The notes: generated by a model not told the origin, from the letters alone. DNA of 64,000 bases from Enterobacteriaceae bacterium 4M9 (GCA_010092695.1 JAADJJ010000001.1:248001-312000); one strand, 5' to 3'. Positions 48,973 to 58,516 are shown, counted from the stretch's first letter. A program made the numbers and translations.

Positions 48973-49200
48973 CCAGAAGCAAGGGCGCTTCTGGTAGCAC
49001 GCTCAGGGATGACAGGACGTCATAAGAGCGAGGGAGTAAGCCAGGACGGCGAACGTCTGGAGACGTATAAAAAGGAAAAGGACCAGAACACGGAACGTTG
49101 ATTGCTAAGGGAAAAACAGGGTAGTTGTTAGCAGGCAAGGAACGTATGACTCAAATAGTGAGAGTCGATTAGGCGGCAGAGCAATCTGCCGCCTTTTTTC
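48973..49200 (+). ncRNA. csrC: CsrC regulatory RNA
   Basis: RNA that sequesters the translational regulator CsrA. About 228 bases with about ten GGA motifs, several in hairpin loops (as in ACGTCTGGAGACGT at about 49053). The core GCTAAGGGAAAAACAGGGT is very similar to E. coli csrC. It ends in the strong terminator ggcggcaga/tctgccgcc (49172-49193) plus T6. Position before yihI also matches E. coli. The 5' end is estimated from the -10 box. Confidence 0.88.
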
Positions 49201-49269
49201 TTTGTTCACTTTCTGCCAGAATCCACGGCAATTCTATACTCAGTCAATACTCCGCTCAGGGCGACAATC

Positions 49270-49770
49270 ATGAAGCAACCAACCTCTCACGGCAAAAAGC
49301 CCGCAAAATCTCGTCGCGAAACGCGCGAAGAGCTTAACCAAAGCGCACGCGATCGTAAGCGTCAGAAAAAACACCGTGGCAATGCGCCAGGTAGCCGCGC
49401 AGGTAGCGGGCAGCAGGGCGCCTCAGGTAAAAAAGGCGCAGGAGATAAGGACCCGCGCATTGGCAGCAAAAAGCCGGTTGAACTGGGCGCGAAAAGCGCA
49501 CCGGCTAAAGCGCCTGTGGTTAAAAAAGTGGTGCTGTCGCCGCGTGAAGAGCTGGATAAGCTGGAGCGTGATGACAAGCTGGACGGCCTGCTTGAGCGTC
49601 TGGAAAACGGTGAAACGCTGTCTGCCGATGAGCAAAGCTGGGTGGATGCGCAACTTGACCGCATTGATGAACTGATGCAGCAGCTTGGCCTGTCTTATGA
49701 CGATGACGAAGAAGAAGGCGAAGAAGAAGCACAGGAAGACATGATGCGCCTGCTGCGCGGTGGAAACTAA
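49270..49770 (+). CDS. yihI: Der GTPase-activating protein YihI
   Basis: Stimulates the GTPase Der and so modulates 50S ribosome assembly. It is 166 residues with a Lys/Arg-rich N-terminal half (KKPAKSRRETREELNQSARD) and a very acidic C-terminus (DDDEEEGEEEAQED), as typical for this family. It lies between csrC and hemN. Confidence 0.95.
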   Translation: MKQPTSHGKKPAKSRRETREELNQSARDRKRQKKHRGNAPGSRAGSGQQGASGKKGAGDKDPRIGSKKPVELGAKSAPAKAPVVKKVVLSPREELDKLERDDKLDGLLERLENGETLSADEQSWVDAQLDRIDELMQQLGLSYDDDEEEGEEEAQEDMMRLLRGGN

Positions 49771-49782
49771 CGGTTTTACACT

Positions 49783-49956
49783 ATGGGCCTGCTGGTTCTG
49801 CTCGTCGTTGTGCCCGTAGTATGTTATCTGGGCTGGTTATTCGCTAAACTACAGCGGTTGTCGCACCGACAGCGCTGGTTGCGCCGCCGTCTCTTTTCCC
49901 GCCACGGTGGGAATGCGGTGCAACCTGTGCGCAGGCGGCAGCGTCGTAAGGAGTGA
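49783..49956 (+). CDS. Small predicted membrane protein between yihI and hemN
   Basis: A 57-residue frame: MGLLVLLVVVPVVCYLGW, a hydrophobic helix (residues 2-22), then a strongly basic tail (RQRWLRRRLF ... RRRQRRKE). It starts 12 bases after yihI and ends 2 bases before the hemN ATG. Its last codons contain the AAGGAG ribosome-binding site of hemN, which suggests translational coupling. Its own ribosome-binding site is weak. I do not recognise the family. Confidence 0.65.
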   Translation: MGLLVLLVVVPVVCYLGWLFAKLQRLSHRQRWLRRRLFSRHGGNAVQPVRRRQRRKE

Positions 49957-49958
49957 GT

Positions 49959-51332
49959 ATGTCTGAGCAGATAATTGACTGGGATCTGGCCCTGATCCAG
50001 AAATATAACTATTCGGGGCCGCGCTATACCTCTTACCCCACCGCGCTCGAATTTTCAGAAAACTTCGGCGAAGCCGATTTTCAACAGGCGGCGGCGCGCT
50101 ATCCGTCGCGCCCGCTGTCGCTGTATATCCACATCCCGTTTTGCCACAAACTGTGCTATTTCTGCGGCTGCAATAAAATCGTCACCCGCCAGCAGCACAA
50201 GGCCGACCAGTACCTTGACGTGCTGGAGCAGGAGATTATTCACCGCGCGCCGCTGTTTAAACAGCGTCACGTCAGTCAGATGCACTGGGGCGGCGGCACG
50301 CCGACCTATCTGAGCAAGGCGCAAATCAGCCGCCTGATGAACCTGCTACGTGAGCATTTCCAGTTTGATGCCGACGCGGAGTTGTCCATTGAAGTGGACC
50401 CGCGTGAAATTGAACTGGATGTGCTGGACCATCTGCGCCACGAAGGCTTCACCCGCCTGAGCATGGGCGTGCAGGACTTCAATAAAGAAGTGCAGCGGCT
50501 GGTGAACCGCGAGCAGGATGAAGACTTTATCTTCGCGCTTATCCGCCGCGCTCGCGAACTGGGCTTCACCTCCACCAATATCGACCTTATCTACGGCCTG
50601 CCAAAACAGACGCCGGAGAGCTTTGCCTTTACGCTTGGCAAAGTGGCTGAACTCAGCCCGGACCGGTTGAGCGTGTTCAACTACGCGCATCTGCCAACGC
50701 TGTTTGCTGCACAGCGCAAAATTAAAGACGCCGACCTGCCGTCGCCGCAGCAAAAGCTCGATATTCTGCAAGAGACGATTGCTTCGCTGACCGGTGCCGG
50801 CTATCAGTTTATCGGCATGGACCACTTTGCCCGTCCGGATGATGAACTGGCCGTCGCACAGCGCAACGGCGTATTGCACCGCAACTTCCAGGGCTACACC
50901 ACCCAGGGCGATACCGACCTGTTGGGCCTGGGCGTCTCGGCCATCAGCATGCTGGGCGACTGCTATGCCCAGAACCAGAAAGAGCTAAAAGTCTACTATC
51001 AGCAGGTAGATGAAAAGGGCAATGCGCTGTGGCGCGGCCTGGCGTTGACGCGCGATGACTGCATTCGCCGCGACGTGATAAAAGCGCTTATCTGCAACTT
51101 CAGCCTGAATTTTGCTGAGATTGAGCAGCTGTGGCAGCTTAACTTCCACGACTACTTTGCTGAGGACTTAGCGCTGCTGGAGCCGCTTGCGCAGGACGGG
51201 CTGGTGGAGGTTAACGATAAGGGCATTCAGGTGACAGCGAAGGGCAGACTGCTGATTCGCAACATCTGCATGTGCTTTGACATCTATCTGCGCCAGAAAG
51301 CAAAGCTGCAAAAATTCTCGCGGGTTATCTGA
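49959..51332 (+). CDS. hemN: Oxygen-independent coproporphyrinogen III dehydrogenase HemN
   Basis: Radical-SAM enzyme that decarboxylates coproporphyrinogen III to protoporphyrinogen IX in haem synthesis without oxygen. It is 457 residues, with the 4Fe-4S motif CHKLCYFCGCNK (about residue 62-70), the WGGGTPTYL block and the C-terminal ICMCFD. The ATG at 49959 is chosen over a GTG two codons upstream because it matches E. coli and has AAGGAG at the right distance. Confidence 0.98.
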   Translation: MSEQIIDWDLALIQKYNYSGPRYTSYPTALEFSENFGEADFQQAAARYPSRPLSLYIHIPFCHKLCYFCGCNKIVTRQQHKADQYLDVLEQEIIHRAPLFKQRHVSQMHWGGGTPTYLSKAQISRLMNLLREHFQFDADAELSIEVDPREIELDVLDHLRHEGFTRLSMGVQDFNKEVQRLVNREQDEDFIFALIRRARELGFTSTNIDLIYGLPKQTPESFAFTLGKVAELSPDRLSVFNYAHLPTLFAAQRKIKDADLPSPQQKLDILQETIASLTGAGYQFIGMDHFARPDDELAVAQRNGVLHRNFQGYTTQGDTDLLGLGVSAISMLGDCYAQNQKELKVYYQQVDEKGNALWRGLALTRDDCIRRDVIKALICNFSLNFAEIEQLWQLNFHDYFAEDLALLEPLAQDGLVEVNDKGIQVTAKGRLLIRNICMCFDIYLRQKAKLQKFSRVI

Positions 51333-51340
51333 CGGGCAAT

Positions 51341-51367
51341 AAAAAAGCGGGGAATACCCGCTTTTTT
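51341..51367. terminator. Bidirectional terminator between hemN and yshB
   Basis: Stem gcggg/cccgc with flanking A6 and T6 runs that extend the pairing (aaaaaagcggg / cccgctttttt). It can serve hemN and the convergent yshB. Confidence 0.85.
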
Positions 51368-51368
51368 A

Positions 51369-51491
51369 TTAACTGAGGAAATTCACCAGTGCCGCGCAAA
51401 GTAGCGCTGCCATTGCCGTCTGGGGCGAATGGCTGGCTGCTGTTTCCAGCGCCGGGCTGCTTGTGACCAGTTGTAGTAATGATTCCAGCAT
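51369..51491 (-). CDS. yshB: Small protein YshB
   Basis: A 40-residue small membrane protein with N-terminus MLESLLQLVTSSPALE and a hydrophobic C-terminal helix (TAMAALLCAALVNFLS). It aligns with E. coli YshB (36 residues) including the SPQTA / HTPQTA core, and lies in the same place between hemN and glnG. The GGGAGG ribosome-binding site is strong. In Salmonella YshB is linked to intracellular replication. Confidence 0.85.
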   Translation of the reverse strand: MLESLLQLVTSSPALETAASHSPQTAMAALLCAALVNFLS

Positions 51492-51683
51492 TGCTGCGCC
51501 TCCCACATAACCGGGCAAGATAATACCAGGCTCATCGTCACAGTCAATGCTCAGAAATGCATCAATTTGCGGCCTGAGGCCGGTTTTTACAAATGTGCTG
51601 TCGCTTCAGTCACAGGCTGGTATGAGCCACCCGCGAGTTGCCAGGTCGTGAGCGGCGCGCCTGACAGCCCAGTCTGCCGGGCG

Positions 51684-53096
51684 TTATTCCATCCCTAGTT
51701 CTTTTAACTTACGCGTTAGCGTGTTGCGGCCCCAGCCCAGCAGGCGTGCGGCTTCTTGTTTGTGTCCCTGCGTGTGGCGCAGTGCGGTGGTCAGCAGCGT
51801 GCGTTCCATCTCCGGCTGTGCTTCAGAGAGCAGGTTTTGATGACCGGAACGCAGCGCACGGTCGGCCCACTGCGCCAGCAGCGTCGCCCAGCTGTCCGGC
51901 AGCGTTGACTGGCCGCTGGCGTCCGGCACCGTGGCGTCAAACAACTCGCCGGGTAAATCCTGAATCAGCACTTCCTGGCCTGCGGCCATCACCGTCAGCC
52001 AGCGACAGGTATTTTCCAGCTGGCGCACGTTGCCAGGCCAGGCAAGGCGCGTCAGTGCCGCCTCGGTTTCCGGGTGAAGTTGCTTGGTTTCCACGCCCAG
52101 TTCGCGGGCGGCAATTTGCAGGAAGTGGTGCGCCAGTTTTGGAATATCTTCCCGGCGCTCGCGCAGCGGCGGCAGATGAACGCGAATCACGTTCAGGCGG
52201 TGGAATAAATCTTCGCGAAACTTACCTTCCTGCACGCGCAGTTCCAGGTTCTGGTGCGTGGCAGCAATAATACGCACGTCCACTTTTACCGGCGCGTAGC
52301 CGCCAACGCGGTAAAACTGGCCGTCGGCCAGCACACGCAGCAGACGGGTTTGCACATCAAGCGGCATATCACCGATTTCATCCAGAAACAGCGTGCCGCC
52401 GTCGGCCTGCTCAAAGCGCCCCTGGCGAATCTGGTTGGCACCGGTAAACGCGCCTTTTTCATGACCAAACAGTTCAGATTCAATCAGGTCTTTCGGGATG
52501 GCCGCCATGTTGAGTGCGATAAACGGCGATTTTGCTCGCGGGCTGTGGCGATGCAGGGCATGCGCCACCAGCTCTTTGCCGGTGCCGGACTCGCCGTTTA
52601 TCAGCACGCTGATAGACGAGCGCGACAGGCGGCCAATAATGCGAAATACATCCTGCATCGACGGCGCTTCGCCAATGATATCAGCGGTCGGGCTGGTGGC
52701 CGGTGCATTGCGCGGCTGCTGCTGCTCCTGATAATGACTGATGGCGCGCTCCACCAGCGCTACGGCTTCGTCAATATCAAATGGTTTAGGTAAGTAATCG
52801 AACGCGCCCTGCTGGTAGGCGCTGACCGCGGCGTCCAGGTCGGAGTGGGCCGTCATTATGATGACCGGCAGCATCGGGTGGCGCTGCTTAATCTGGCGCA
52901 GCAGCATCAACCCGTCCAGGCCTGGCATACGGATATCGGACAGCAACACATCCGGCGTGCGGGTCGCCAGCGCGTCCAGTACCTCGCTTGCGTTCTCAAA
53001 GGTAACGCAGTTCAGGCCCGCGCCGGTTAGTGCACGCTCCAGCACCCAGCGAATAGCGCTATCATCATCAACTACCCAGGCTATTCCTCGTTGCAT
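51684..53096 (-). CDS. glnG: Nitrogen response regulator NtrC (GlnG)
   Basis: Sigma-54 activator of nitrogen-limitation genes. It is 470 residues: receiver domain with phosphorylated Asp54 (VLLSDIRMPG), AAA+ domain with GESGTGKE and the sigma-54 contact loop GAFTGA, and Fis-type DNA-binding helix-turn-helix at the C-terminus (ARLLGWGRNTLTRKLKE). It overlaps glnL by 16 bases. Confidence 0.98.
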   Translation of the reverse strand: MQRGIAWVVDDDSAIRWVLERALTGAGLNCVTFENASEVLDALATRTPDVLLSDIRMPGLDGLMLLRQIKQRHPMLPVIIMTAHSDLDAAVSAYQQGAFDYLPKPFDIDEAVALVERAISHYQEQQQPRNAPATSPTADIIGEAPSMQDVFRIIGRLSRSSISVLINGESGTGKELVAHALHRHSPRAKSPFIALNMAAIPKDLIESELFGHEKGAFTGANQIRQGRFEQADGGTLFLDEIGDMPLDVQTRLLRVLADGQFYRVGGYAPVKVDVRIIAATHQNLELRVQEGKFREDLFHRLNVIRVHLPPLRERREDIPKLAHHFLQIAARELGVETKQLHPETEAALTRLAWPGNVRQLENTCRWLTVMAAGQEVLIQDLPGELFDATVPDASGQSTLPDSWATLLAQWADRALRSGHQNLLSEAQPEMERTLLTTALRHTQGHKQEAARLLGWGRNTLTRKLKELGME

Positions 53097-54154
53097 AAAG
53101 ACCTCGATTTACGAATTGGCAGATAGACCGAAAACTCGGTATGGCCCGGCCAGCTGTTAAATTCAATTTTGCCCGCGTGCTGATCGATGAGACTGCGCGC
53201 AATGGAAAGCCCTAGCCCGGTGCCGCCTTCGCGGCCACTGACCATCGGGTAAAACAGCGTGTCCTGCAAATGCGCGGGTACGCCAGGGCCGTTGTCTTCA
53301 ACGTCAATGCGTGCGCACAGACGGTGGCGCACGCCGTGCAGCGTAAGCTGGAAGGCGGTGCGCGTGCGTAGCGTAATTTGCCCGCCCTGCGGACCTAAAG
53401 CCTGTAGCGCATTGCGTACAATATTCAGCAGCACCTGCTCAACTTGCTCAGGGTCGTGCTCAAGCTCCGGCAGGCTTGGGTCATAATCGCGCACCAGCGT
53501 CACATTATCTGGCAGTTCAAGCGACACCAGTTTCACTACGCGCTCGGCAACCTTATGGATGCTGTCGGTCACGCGCAGGCCAGGCTGTTGTGGGCCAAGC
53601 AGCCGGTCAACCAGATTACGCAGCCGGTCGGCCTGCTCGATAATGACTTTGGTGTACTCCGTGAGCGACGGCTCAGGCAGCGCACGGCTCAGTAACTGAG
53701 CCGCGCCACGCAGGCCGCCGAGCGGGTTTTTAATTTCGTGCGCCAGTCCGCGCACCAGATCGCGTGCCGCCACCTGTTGTGCGTGCTGGAGTTGCTCCTG
53801 GCTCAGGCGGCGCTGGCTGTCCATGGTTGCCATTTCCAGCAGAATAAAGCCATCAGGCATGCGCTGTGCGGTTAGCGACAAAATATGCGCCCGGCTGTCT
53901 ATAACCAGCGTGACTTCATTGTCGGTAAAGCCCTGACCTGCGCTCAGGCTTTCGCGCATCAGTTCAACGTTAAGGGAAAAGTAGCTCAGCAACTCAGGCA
54001 GCGGCGTGCCGTAGAGTTTACGCGAGCTTTGCGCCAGCATTTGCAAGGCGGCAGGATTTGCATAGTGGACGGCGAGGTCGTCGTCGACCAGCAAAATACT
54101 GTTGATAAGAGAGTTCAGGATCTGCCCAGCATCGGGCAGCACGCCGGTCGCCAT
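53081..54154 (-). CDS. glnL: Nitrogen sensor kinase/phosphatase NtrB (GlnL)
   Basis: Histidine kinase that phosphorylates NtrC under nitrogen limitation and is switched to phosphatase by PII. It is 357 residues: N-terminal PAS domain, H-box GLAHEIKNPLGG (His near residue 139), N-box NIVRNALQA, and G-boxes VEDNGPGVP and GGTGLGLSI. Cytosolic, with no membrane segment. Confidence 0.97.
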   Translation of the reverse strand: MATGVLPDAGQILNSLINSILLVDDDLAVHYANPAALQMLAQSSRKLYGTPLPELLSYFSLNVELMRESLSAGQGFTDNEVTLVIDSRAHILSLTAQRMPDGFILLEMATMDSQRRLSQEQLQHAQQVAARDLVRGLAHEIKNPLGGLRGAAQLLSRALPEPSLTEYTKVIIEQADRLRNLVDRLLGPQQPGLRVTDSIHKVAERVVKLVSLELPDNVTLVRDYDPSLPELEHDPEQVEQVLLNIVRNALQALGPQGGQITLRTRTAFQLTLHGVRHRLCARIDVEDNGPGVPAHLQDTLFYPMVSGREGGTGLGLSIARSLIDQHAGKIEFNSWPGHTEFSVYLPIRKSRSLCNEE

Positions 54155-54252
54155 TTGCAGTCTCCCGTGTTTTGCACCATTTCAGTGCATTATAGGCTCT
54201 GGCCTGATTAAGGCTATGTTTTTACCTGATTCACGCTATCTGGCAGGCGGAG

Positions 54253-54278
54253 AAAAAAGCCCATCACGAAGATGGGCT
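54253..54278 (-). terminator. Terminator of glnA
   Basis: On the minus strand, stem agcccatc/gatgggct with five-base loop followed by TTTTTT. It lies between glnA and glnL, so glnA can be made in excess of glnLG. In E. coli the 3' end here also yields the GlnZ small RNA; whether that holds here is not shown. Confidence 0.8.
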
Positions 54279-54405
54279 AAAAGTTTCCACGGCAACAAAA
54301 AACGGCTTTATTGTGCCGCAGCAGCCCTGGCTGCCCTTACTGGCCCGGACGCGAATCCGGGCGATGTCGGCTGCCAGATGGCTGCGACATTAACCCCAAA
54401 GGGGA

Positions 54406-55815
54406 TTAAACGCTGTAGTACAGCTCAAACTCTACCGGGTGCGGCGTCATGCGCACGCGGTCGTTTTCTTCGAGGCGCAGTGCGATGTACGCGTCGATGG
54501 CTTCGTTGGTGAACACGCCACCGGCGGTCAGGAATTCGCGGTCCAGATCCAGCTCGTTAAGCGCTTCTTCCAGAGAACCGGCAACCTGCGGGATTTCTTT
54601 AGCTTCTTCCGGCGGCAGGTCGTAGAGGTTTTTGTCCATCGCTTCGCCCGGGTGGATGCGGTTTTTAATGCCGTCCAGGCCTGCCATCAGCAGTGCGGCA
54701 AAGCACAGGTACGGGTTAGCCGCCGGGTCCGGGAAGCGCACTTCAATGCGGCGAGCTTTCGGTGATGCCACAACCGGAATACGGATAGAAGCAGAGCGGT
54801 TAGCCGCAGAGTAGGCCAGCATCACCGGTGCTTCGTAACCTGGCACCAGACGCTTGTAGGAGTTGGTGGTCGGGTTTGCCAGGGCGTTGATGGCTTTCGC
54901 GTGCTTAATCACGCCGCCGATGTAGAACAGCGCCTGCTCAGACAGACCGGCGTACTTGTCGCCTGCGAACAGGTTAGTGCCGTTTTTGGACAGCGACATG
55001 TGGCAGTGCATACCGGAGCCGTTATCACCAAACATCGGCTTAGGCATAAAGGTTGCGGTTTTGCCGAAGCGGTGCGCCACGTTGTGCACCACATATTTGT
55101 AGATCTGAATTTCGTCGGCTTTTTTGGTCATGGTGTTGAAGCGGGTTGCCACTTCGTTCTGACCTGCGGTTGCCACTTCGTGGTGGTGCGCTTCAACGAC
55201 CAGGCCCATCTCTTCCATCACCAGACACATGGTGGAGCGCAGGTCCTGAGCGGAGTCGACCGGTGGAACCGGGAAGTAACCGCCTTTTACTGCCGGGCGG
55301 TGGCCTTTGTTGCCGCCTTCATATTTGGTGCCGCTGTTCCATGCGCCTTCGATGTCATCGATAGCCACGTGAGAGCCGGAGATAGAAGAACCAAAGCGGA
55401 TGTCATCAAACAGGAAGAACTCCGGCTCCGGCCCGAACAGTACGGTGTCGGCAATGCCGGTAGAGCGCAGGTAGTCTTCAGCGCGCTTGGCAATAGAGCG
55501 CGGGTCGCGGTCGTAGCCCTGCATGGTGCCCGGCTCCAGAATGTCGCAGCGCAAGATAAGGGTCGGCTCTTCGTAGAACGGGTCAATGACCGCGGTGGAC
55601 GGGTCCGGCATCAGTACCATGTCGGATTCGTTAATGCCCTTCCAGCCGCCGATAGAGGAACCGTCAAACATTTTACCTTCTTCAAAGAAGTCGGCATCAA
55701 CCTGGTGAGCCGGAATGGTAACGTGCTGCTCTTTGCCTTTGGTGTCGGTGAAACGCAGGTCGATAAATTTAACGTTGTGTTCGTTTATCAGCGTCAGAAC
55801 GTGCTCAGCGGACAT
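54406..55815 (-). CDS. glnA: Glutamine synthetase, type I
   Basis: Makes glutamine from glutamate, ammonia and ATP; dodecamer regulated by adenylylation. It is 469 residues, the E. coli length, starting MSAEHVLTLINEHNVKFIDL. The ATP-site block KPMFGDNGSGMHCHMS and the adenylylated tyrosine in KNLYDLPPEE (about residue 398) are present. It is the first gene of glnA-glnL-glnG. Confidence 0.98.
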   Translation of the reverse strand: MSAEHVLTLINEHNVKFIDLRFTDTKGKEQHVTIPAHQVDADFFEEGKMFDGSSIGGWKGINESDMVLMPDPSTAVIDPFYEEPTLILRCDILEPGTMQGYDRDPRSIAKRAEDYLRSTGIADTVLFGPEPEFFLFDDIRFGSSISGSHVAIDDIEGAWNSGTKYEGGNKGHRPAVKGGYFPVPPVDSAQDLRSTMCLVMEEMGLVVEAHHHEVATAGQNEVATRFNTMTKKADEIQIYKYVVHNVAHRFGKTATFMPKPMFGDNGSGMHCHMSLSKNGTNLFAGDKYAGLSEQALFYIGGVIKHAKAINALANPTTNSYKRLVPGYEAPVMLAYSAANRSASIRIPVVASPKARRIEVRFPDPAANPYLCFAALLMAGLDGIKNRIHPGEAMDKNLYDLPPEEAKEIPQVAGSLEEALNELDLDREFLTAGGVFTNEAIDAYIALRLEENDRVRMTPHPVEFELYYSV

Positions 55816-55903
55816 AGGTAACTCTCCCGGATTTGGTCATTGTCGTCGTGGTAACGAAATCAAAAAACGCTTTTTTGTGGCTTTTTGCCCTGTATTTATC
55901 AAA

Positions 55904-55919
55904 GCGAAAAGCGTGCCAA
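55904..55919 (-). promoter_or_regulatory. Sigma-54 promoter glnAp2
   Basis: On the minus strand, TTGGCACGCTTTTCGC carries the -24 TGGCAC and -12 TCGC elements with the same spacing as E. coli glnAp2. It lies about 90 bases before the glnA start. Confidence 0.88.
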
Positions 55920-55992
55920 CTTTTAAATAGCCCCAAAAAGGCGCTATCATGCGCGCCATAGTGCAAGCGGGTTGCACCACAATAGCAAAACT

Positions 55993-56038
55993 GCACCAAA
56001 ATAGTGCTTTTTGTTAATGGTTAGCACCATATTGGTGC
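55993..56038. promoter_or_regulatory. NtrC enhancer sites upstream of glnA
   Basis: Two NtrC-type sites: GCACCATATTGGTGC at 56024-56038, a perfect palindrome, and GCACCAAAATAGTGC at 55993-56007. They lie about 75-135 bases upstream of the sigma-54 promoter, the distance used for DNA looping in E. coli. A further half-site (GCACC) is at 55974. Confidence 0.85.
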
Positions 56039-56188
56039 GAATTGGTGCGATGCCCCCTTTACTACTCCGTGAAAACGATCACAAACCCCGCCAATTCATC
56101 TTGTTGGTAAAGGTTTATTGTGATCTGTTCAGTCCTTCGATTAATACGTGTACAATAACGCGCTATTTCTAATGCCTGAGGCAAAGTT

Positions 56189-58009
56189 GTGATCGAAAAT
56201 CTGCGTAACATCGCCATTATTGCGCACGTTGACCATGGTAAAACGACCCTGGTTGATAAGCTGCTGCAACAATCTGGCACCTTCGGTGAGCGTAATGAGC
56301 TGACCGAGCGAGTCATGGACTCTAACGATCTGGAAAAAGAACGTGGGATTACCATTCTCGCGAAAAATACGGCTATTAACTGGCGTGACTACCGCATCAA
56401 CATCGTTGATACCCCAGGGCACGCCGACTTCGGTGGTGAAGTAGAACGCGTAATGTCGATGGTTGACTCTGTTCTGCTGCTTGTCGATGCAATGGATGGC
56501 CCGATGCCGCAGACTCGCTTTGTGACTCAGAAAGCTTTTGCTAACGGTCTGAAGCCTATCGTCGTCATTAACAAAGTTGACCGTCCTGGCGCGCGTCCGG
56601 ACTGGGTTGTGGACCAGGTATTTGACCTGTTCGTAAACCTGGGCGCGACCGACGAGCAGCTGGACTTCCCTATCGTTTACGCGTCTGCGCTTAACGGTAT
56701 CGCGGGTCTGGACCATGAAGACATGGCCGAAGACATGACCCCGCTGTTTGAAACCATCGTCAAGCACGTAGAAGCGCCGAACGTTGACCTCAACGGCCCG
56801 TTCCAGATGCAAATCTCCCAGCTGGACTACAACAACTATCTGGGCGTTATCGGCATCGGCCGCATCAAGCGCGGCGTAGTCAAGCCGAACCAGCAGGTCA
56901 CCATTATTGATGCTGAAGGCAAGCGTCGTAACGGTAAAGTCGGCCAGGTGCTGGGCCACATGGGTCTGCAGCGTATTGAAACGGCTTCTGCGGAAGCGGG
57001 CGATATCATTGCTATCACCGGTCTGGGTGAGCTGAACATCTCTGACACGCTGTGCGATCCGCTGACCGTTGAGGCGCTGCCGCCGCTGTCTGTGGATGAG
57101 CCGACCGTTTCTATGTACTACTGCGTAAACACCTCACCGTTCTGCGGTAAAGAAGGTAAATACGTCACCTCTCGCCAGATTCTGGACCGCCTGAATAAAG
57201 AGCTGGTTCACAACGTGGCGCTGCGTGTAGAAGAAACCGAAGACCCGGATGCCTTCCGCGTGTCTGGCCGTGGTGAACTGCACCTGTCCGTACTTATCGA
57301 AAACATGCGTCGTGAAGGTTTCGAACTGGCGGTATCCCGTCCGAAAGTTATCTTCCGTGAAATCGATGGCCGCCGTCAGGAGCCGTTCGAGCAGGTGACG
57401 CTGGATATCGAAGAACAGCACCAGGGTTCCGTCATGGAAGCGCTGGGCCTGCGTAAGGGCGACCTGCGTGACATGATGCCGGACGGCAAAGGCCGCGTGC
57501 GTCTTGATTACATCATCCCGAGCCGTGGTCTTATCGGTTTCCGTACCGAGTTCATGACCATGACCTCTGGTACCGGTCTGCTGTACTCAACCTTCAGCCA
57601 CTATGACGATATTCGTCAGGGTGAAATCGGCCAGCGCCAGAACGGCGTACTGATTTCCAACGGCCAGGGCAAAGCAGTGGCTTACGCACTGTACAGCCTG
57701 CAGGACCGCGGTAAGCTGTTCCTGGGCCACGGTGCGGAAGTGTATGAAGGCCAGATCATCGGTATTCACAGCCGTTCTAACGACCTGACCGTTAACTGCC
57801 TGACTGGTAAGAAGCTGACCAACATGCGTGCTTCCGGTACTGACGAAGCCACCACCCTGTCTCCGCCGATTAAAATGACGCTGGAGCAGGCGCTGGAGTT
57901 CATCGATGACGACGAACTGGTAGAAGTCACGCCGACCTCTATTCGTCTGCGTAAGCGCCACCTGACGGAAAACGACCGTCGCCGCGCGAACCGTGGTCCG
58001 AAAGAGTAA
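56189..58009 (+). CDS. typA: Ribosome-associated GTPase TypA/BipA
   Basis: Translational GTPase related to EF-G, needed at low temperature and for late 50S assembly. It is 606 residues from a GTG start (56189), as in E. coli. G1 AHVDHGKTT, G3 DTPGHADFGGEVERV, G4 NKVD and the C-terminal SGTDEATTLSPP-type domain are present. It is divergent from glnA. Confidence 0.97.
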   Translation: MIENLRNIAIIAHVDHGKTTLVDKLLQQSGTFGERNELTERVMDSNDLEKERGITILAKNTAINWRDYRINIVDTPGHADFGGEVERVMSMVDSVLLLVDAMDGPMPQTRFVTQKAFANGLKPIVVINKVDRPGARPDWVVDQVFDLFVNLGATDEQLDFPIVYASALNGIAGLDHEDMAEDMTPLFETIVKHVEAPNVDLNGPFQMQISQLDYNNYLGVIGIGRIKRGVVKPNQQVTIIDAEGKRRNGKVGQVLGHMGLQRIETASAEAGDIIAITGLGELNISDTLCDPLTVEALPPLSVDEPTVSMYYCVNTSPFCGKEGKYVTSRQILDRLNKELVHNVALRVEETEDPDAFRVSGRGELHLSVLIENMRREGFELAVSRPKVIFREIDGRRQEPFEQVTLDIEEQHQGSVMEALGLRKGDLRDMMPDGKGRVRLDYIIPSRGLIGFRTEFMTMTSGTGLLYSTFSHYDDIRQGEIGQRQNGVLISNGQGKAVAYALYSLQDRGKLFLGHGAEVYEGQIIGIHSRSNDLTVNCLTGKKLTNMRASGTDEATTLSPPIKMTLEQALEFIDDDELVEVTPTSIRLRKRHLTENDRRRANRGPKE

Positions 58010-58030
58010 GCTACAGCTGTAACGTGAAAG

Positions 58031-58054
58031 ACCCTGCTTCGGCGGGGTTTTTTT
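58031..58054 (+). terminator. Terminator of typA
   Basis: Seven-pair stem accctgc/gcggggt (one G-U) with TTCG loop and a run of T's, 21 bases after the typA stop. Confidence 0.85.
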
Positions 58055-58168
58055 ATGCCTGCGGTTTGGGGTCAGTCCACTCACGAAACGACATTGTCCA
58101 CTAATCTCAACGCACTTACTGTAGGATACTTTCTTGTCTTAGATAGGCGTCAGTAAAAAGGATTAGGC

Positions 58169-58516
58169 ATGAAAATTTCCCGCGTGGGCGAAGCGCCGGA
58201 TTACCGCTTTTCGCTGGCAAACGAGCGCACCTTTCTGGCGTGGATCCGCACCGCGCTGGGCTTTCTCGCCGCAGGCGTGGGGCTTGACCAGTTAGCACCG
58301 GACTTTGCCACGCCGCTGGTGCGCGAAGCGGTAGCGCTGCTGCTATGCGTGTTTGCCGGGGGGCTTGCGGTGTGGGGTTACCTGCGCTGGCTGCGTAACG
58401 AAAAGGCGATGCGCCTGCGTATGGATTTGCCGTATACCAGAGCGCTGCCGGTTATCAGCGCTGTGATGGTGCTGGCGGCGATTATCGTCATTGCGATGGT
58501 GCTCTATGCCGGATAG
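58169..58516 (+). CDS. yidH: DUF202 inner-membrane protein YidH
   Basis: A 115-residue membrane protein of unknown function. The conserved N-terminal LANERTFLAWIRTALGFLAA defines DUF202, followed by two further hydrophobic helices. It overlaps yidG by 11 bases. In E. coli the pair sits next to emrD, as here. Confidence 0.9.
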   Translation: MKISRVGEAPDYRFSLANERTFLAWIRTALGFLAAGVGLDQLAPDFATPLVREAVALLLCVFAGGLAVWGYLRWLRNEKAMRLRMDLPYTRALPVISAVMVLAAIIVIAMVLYAG

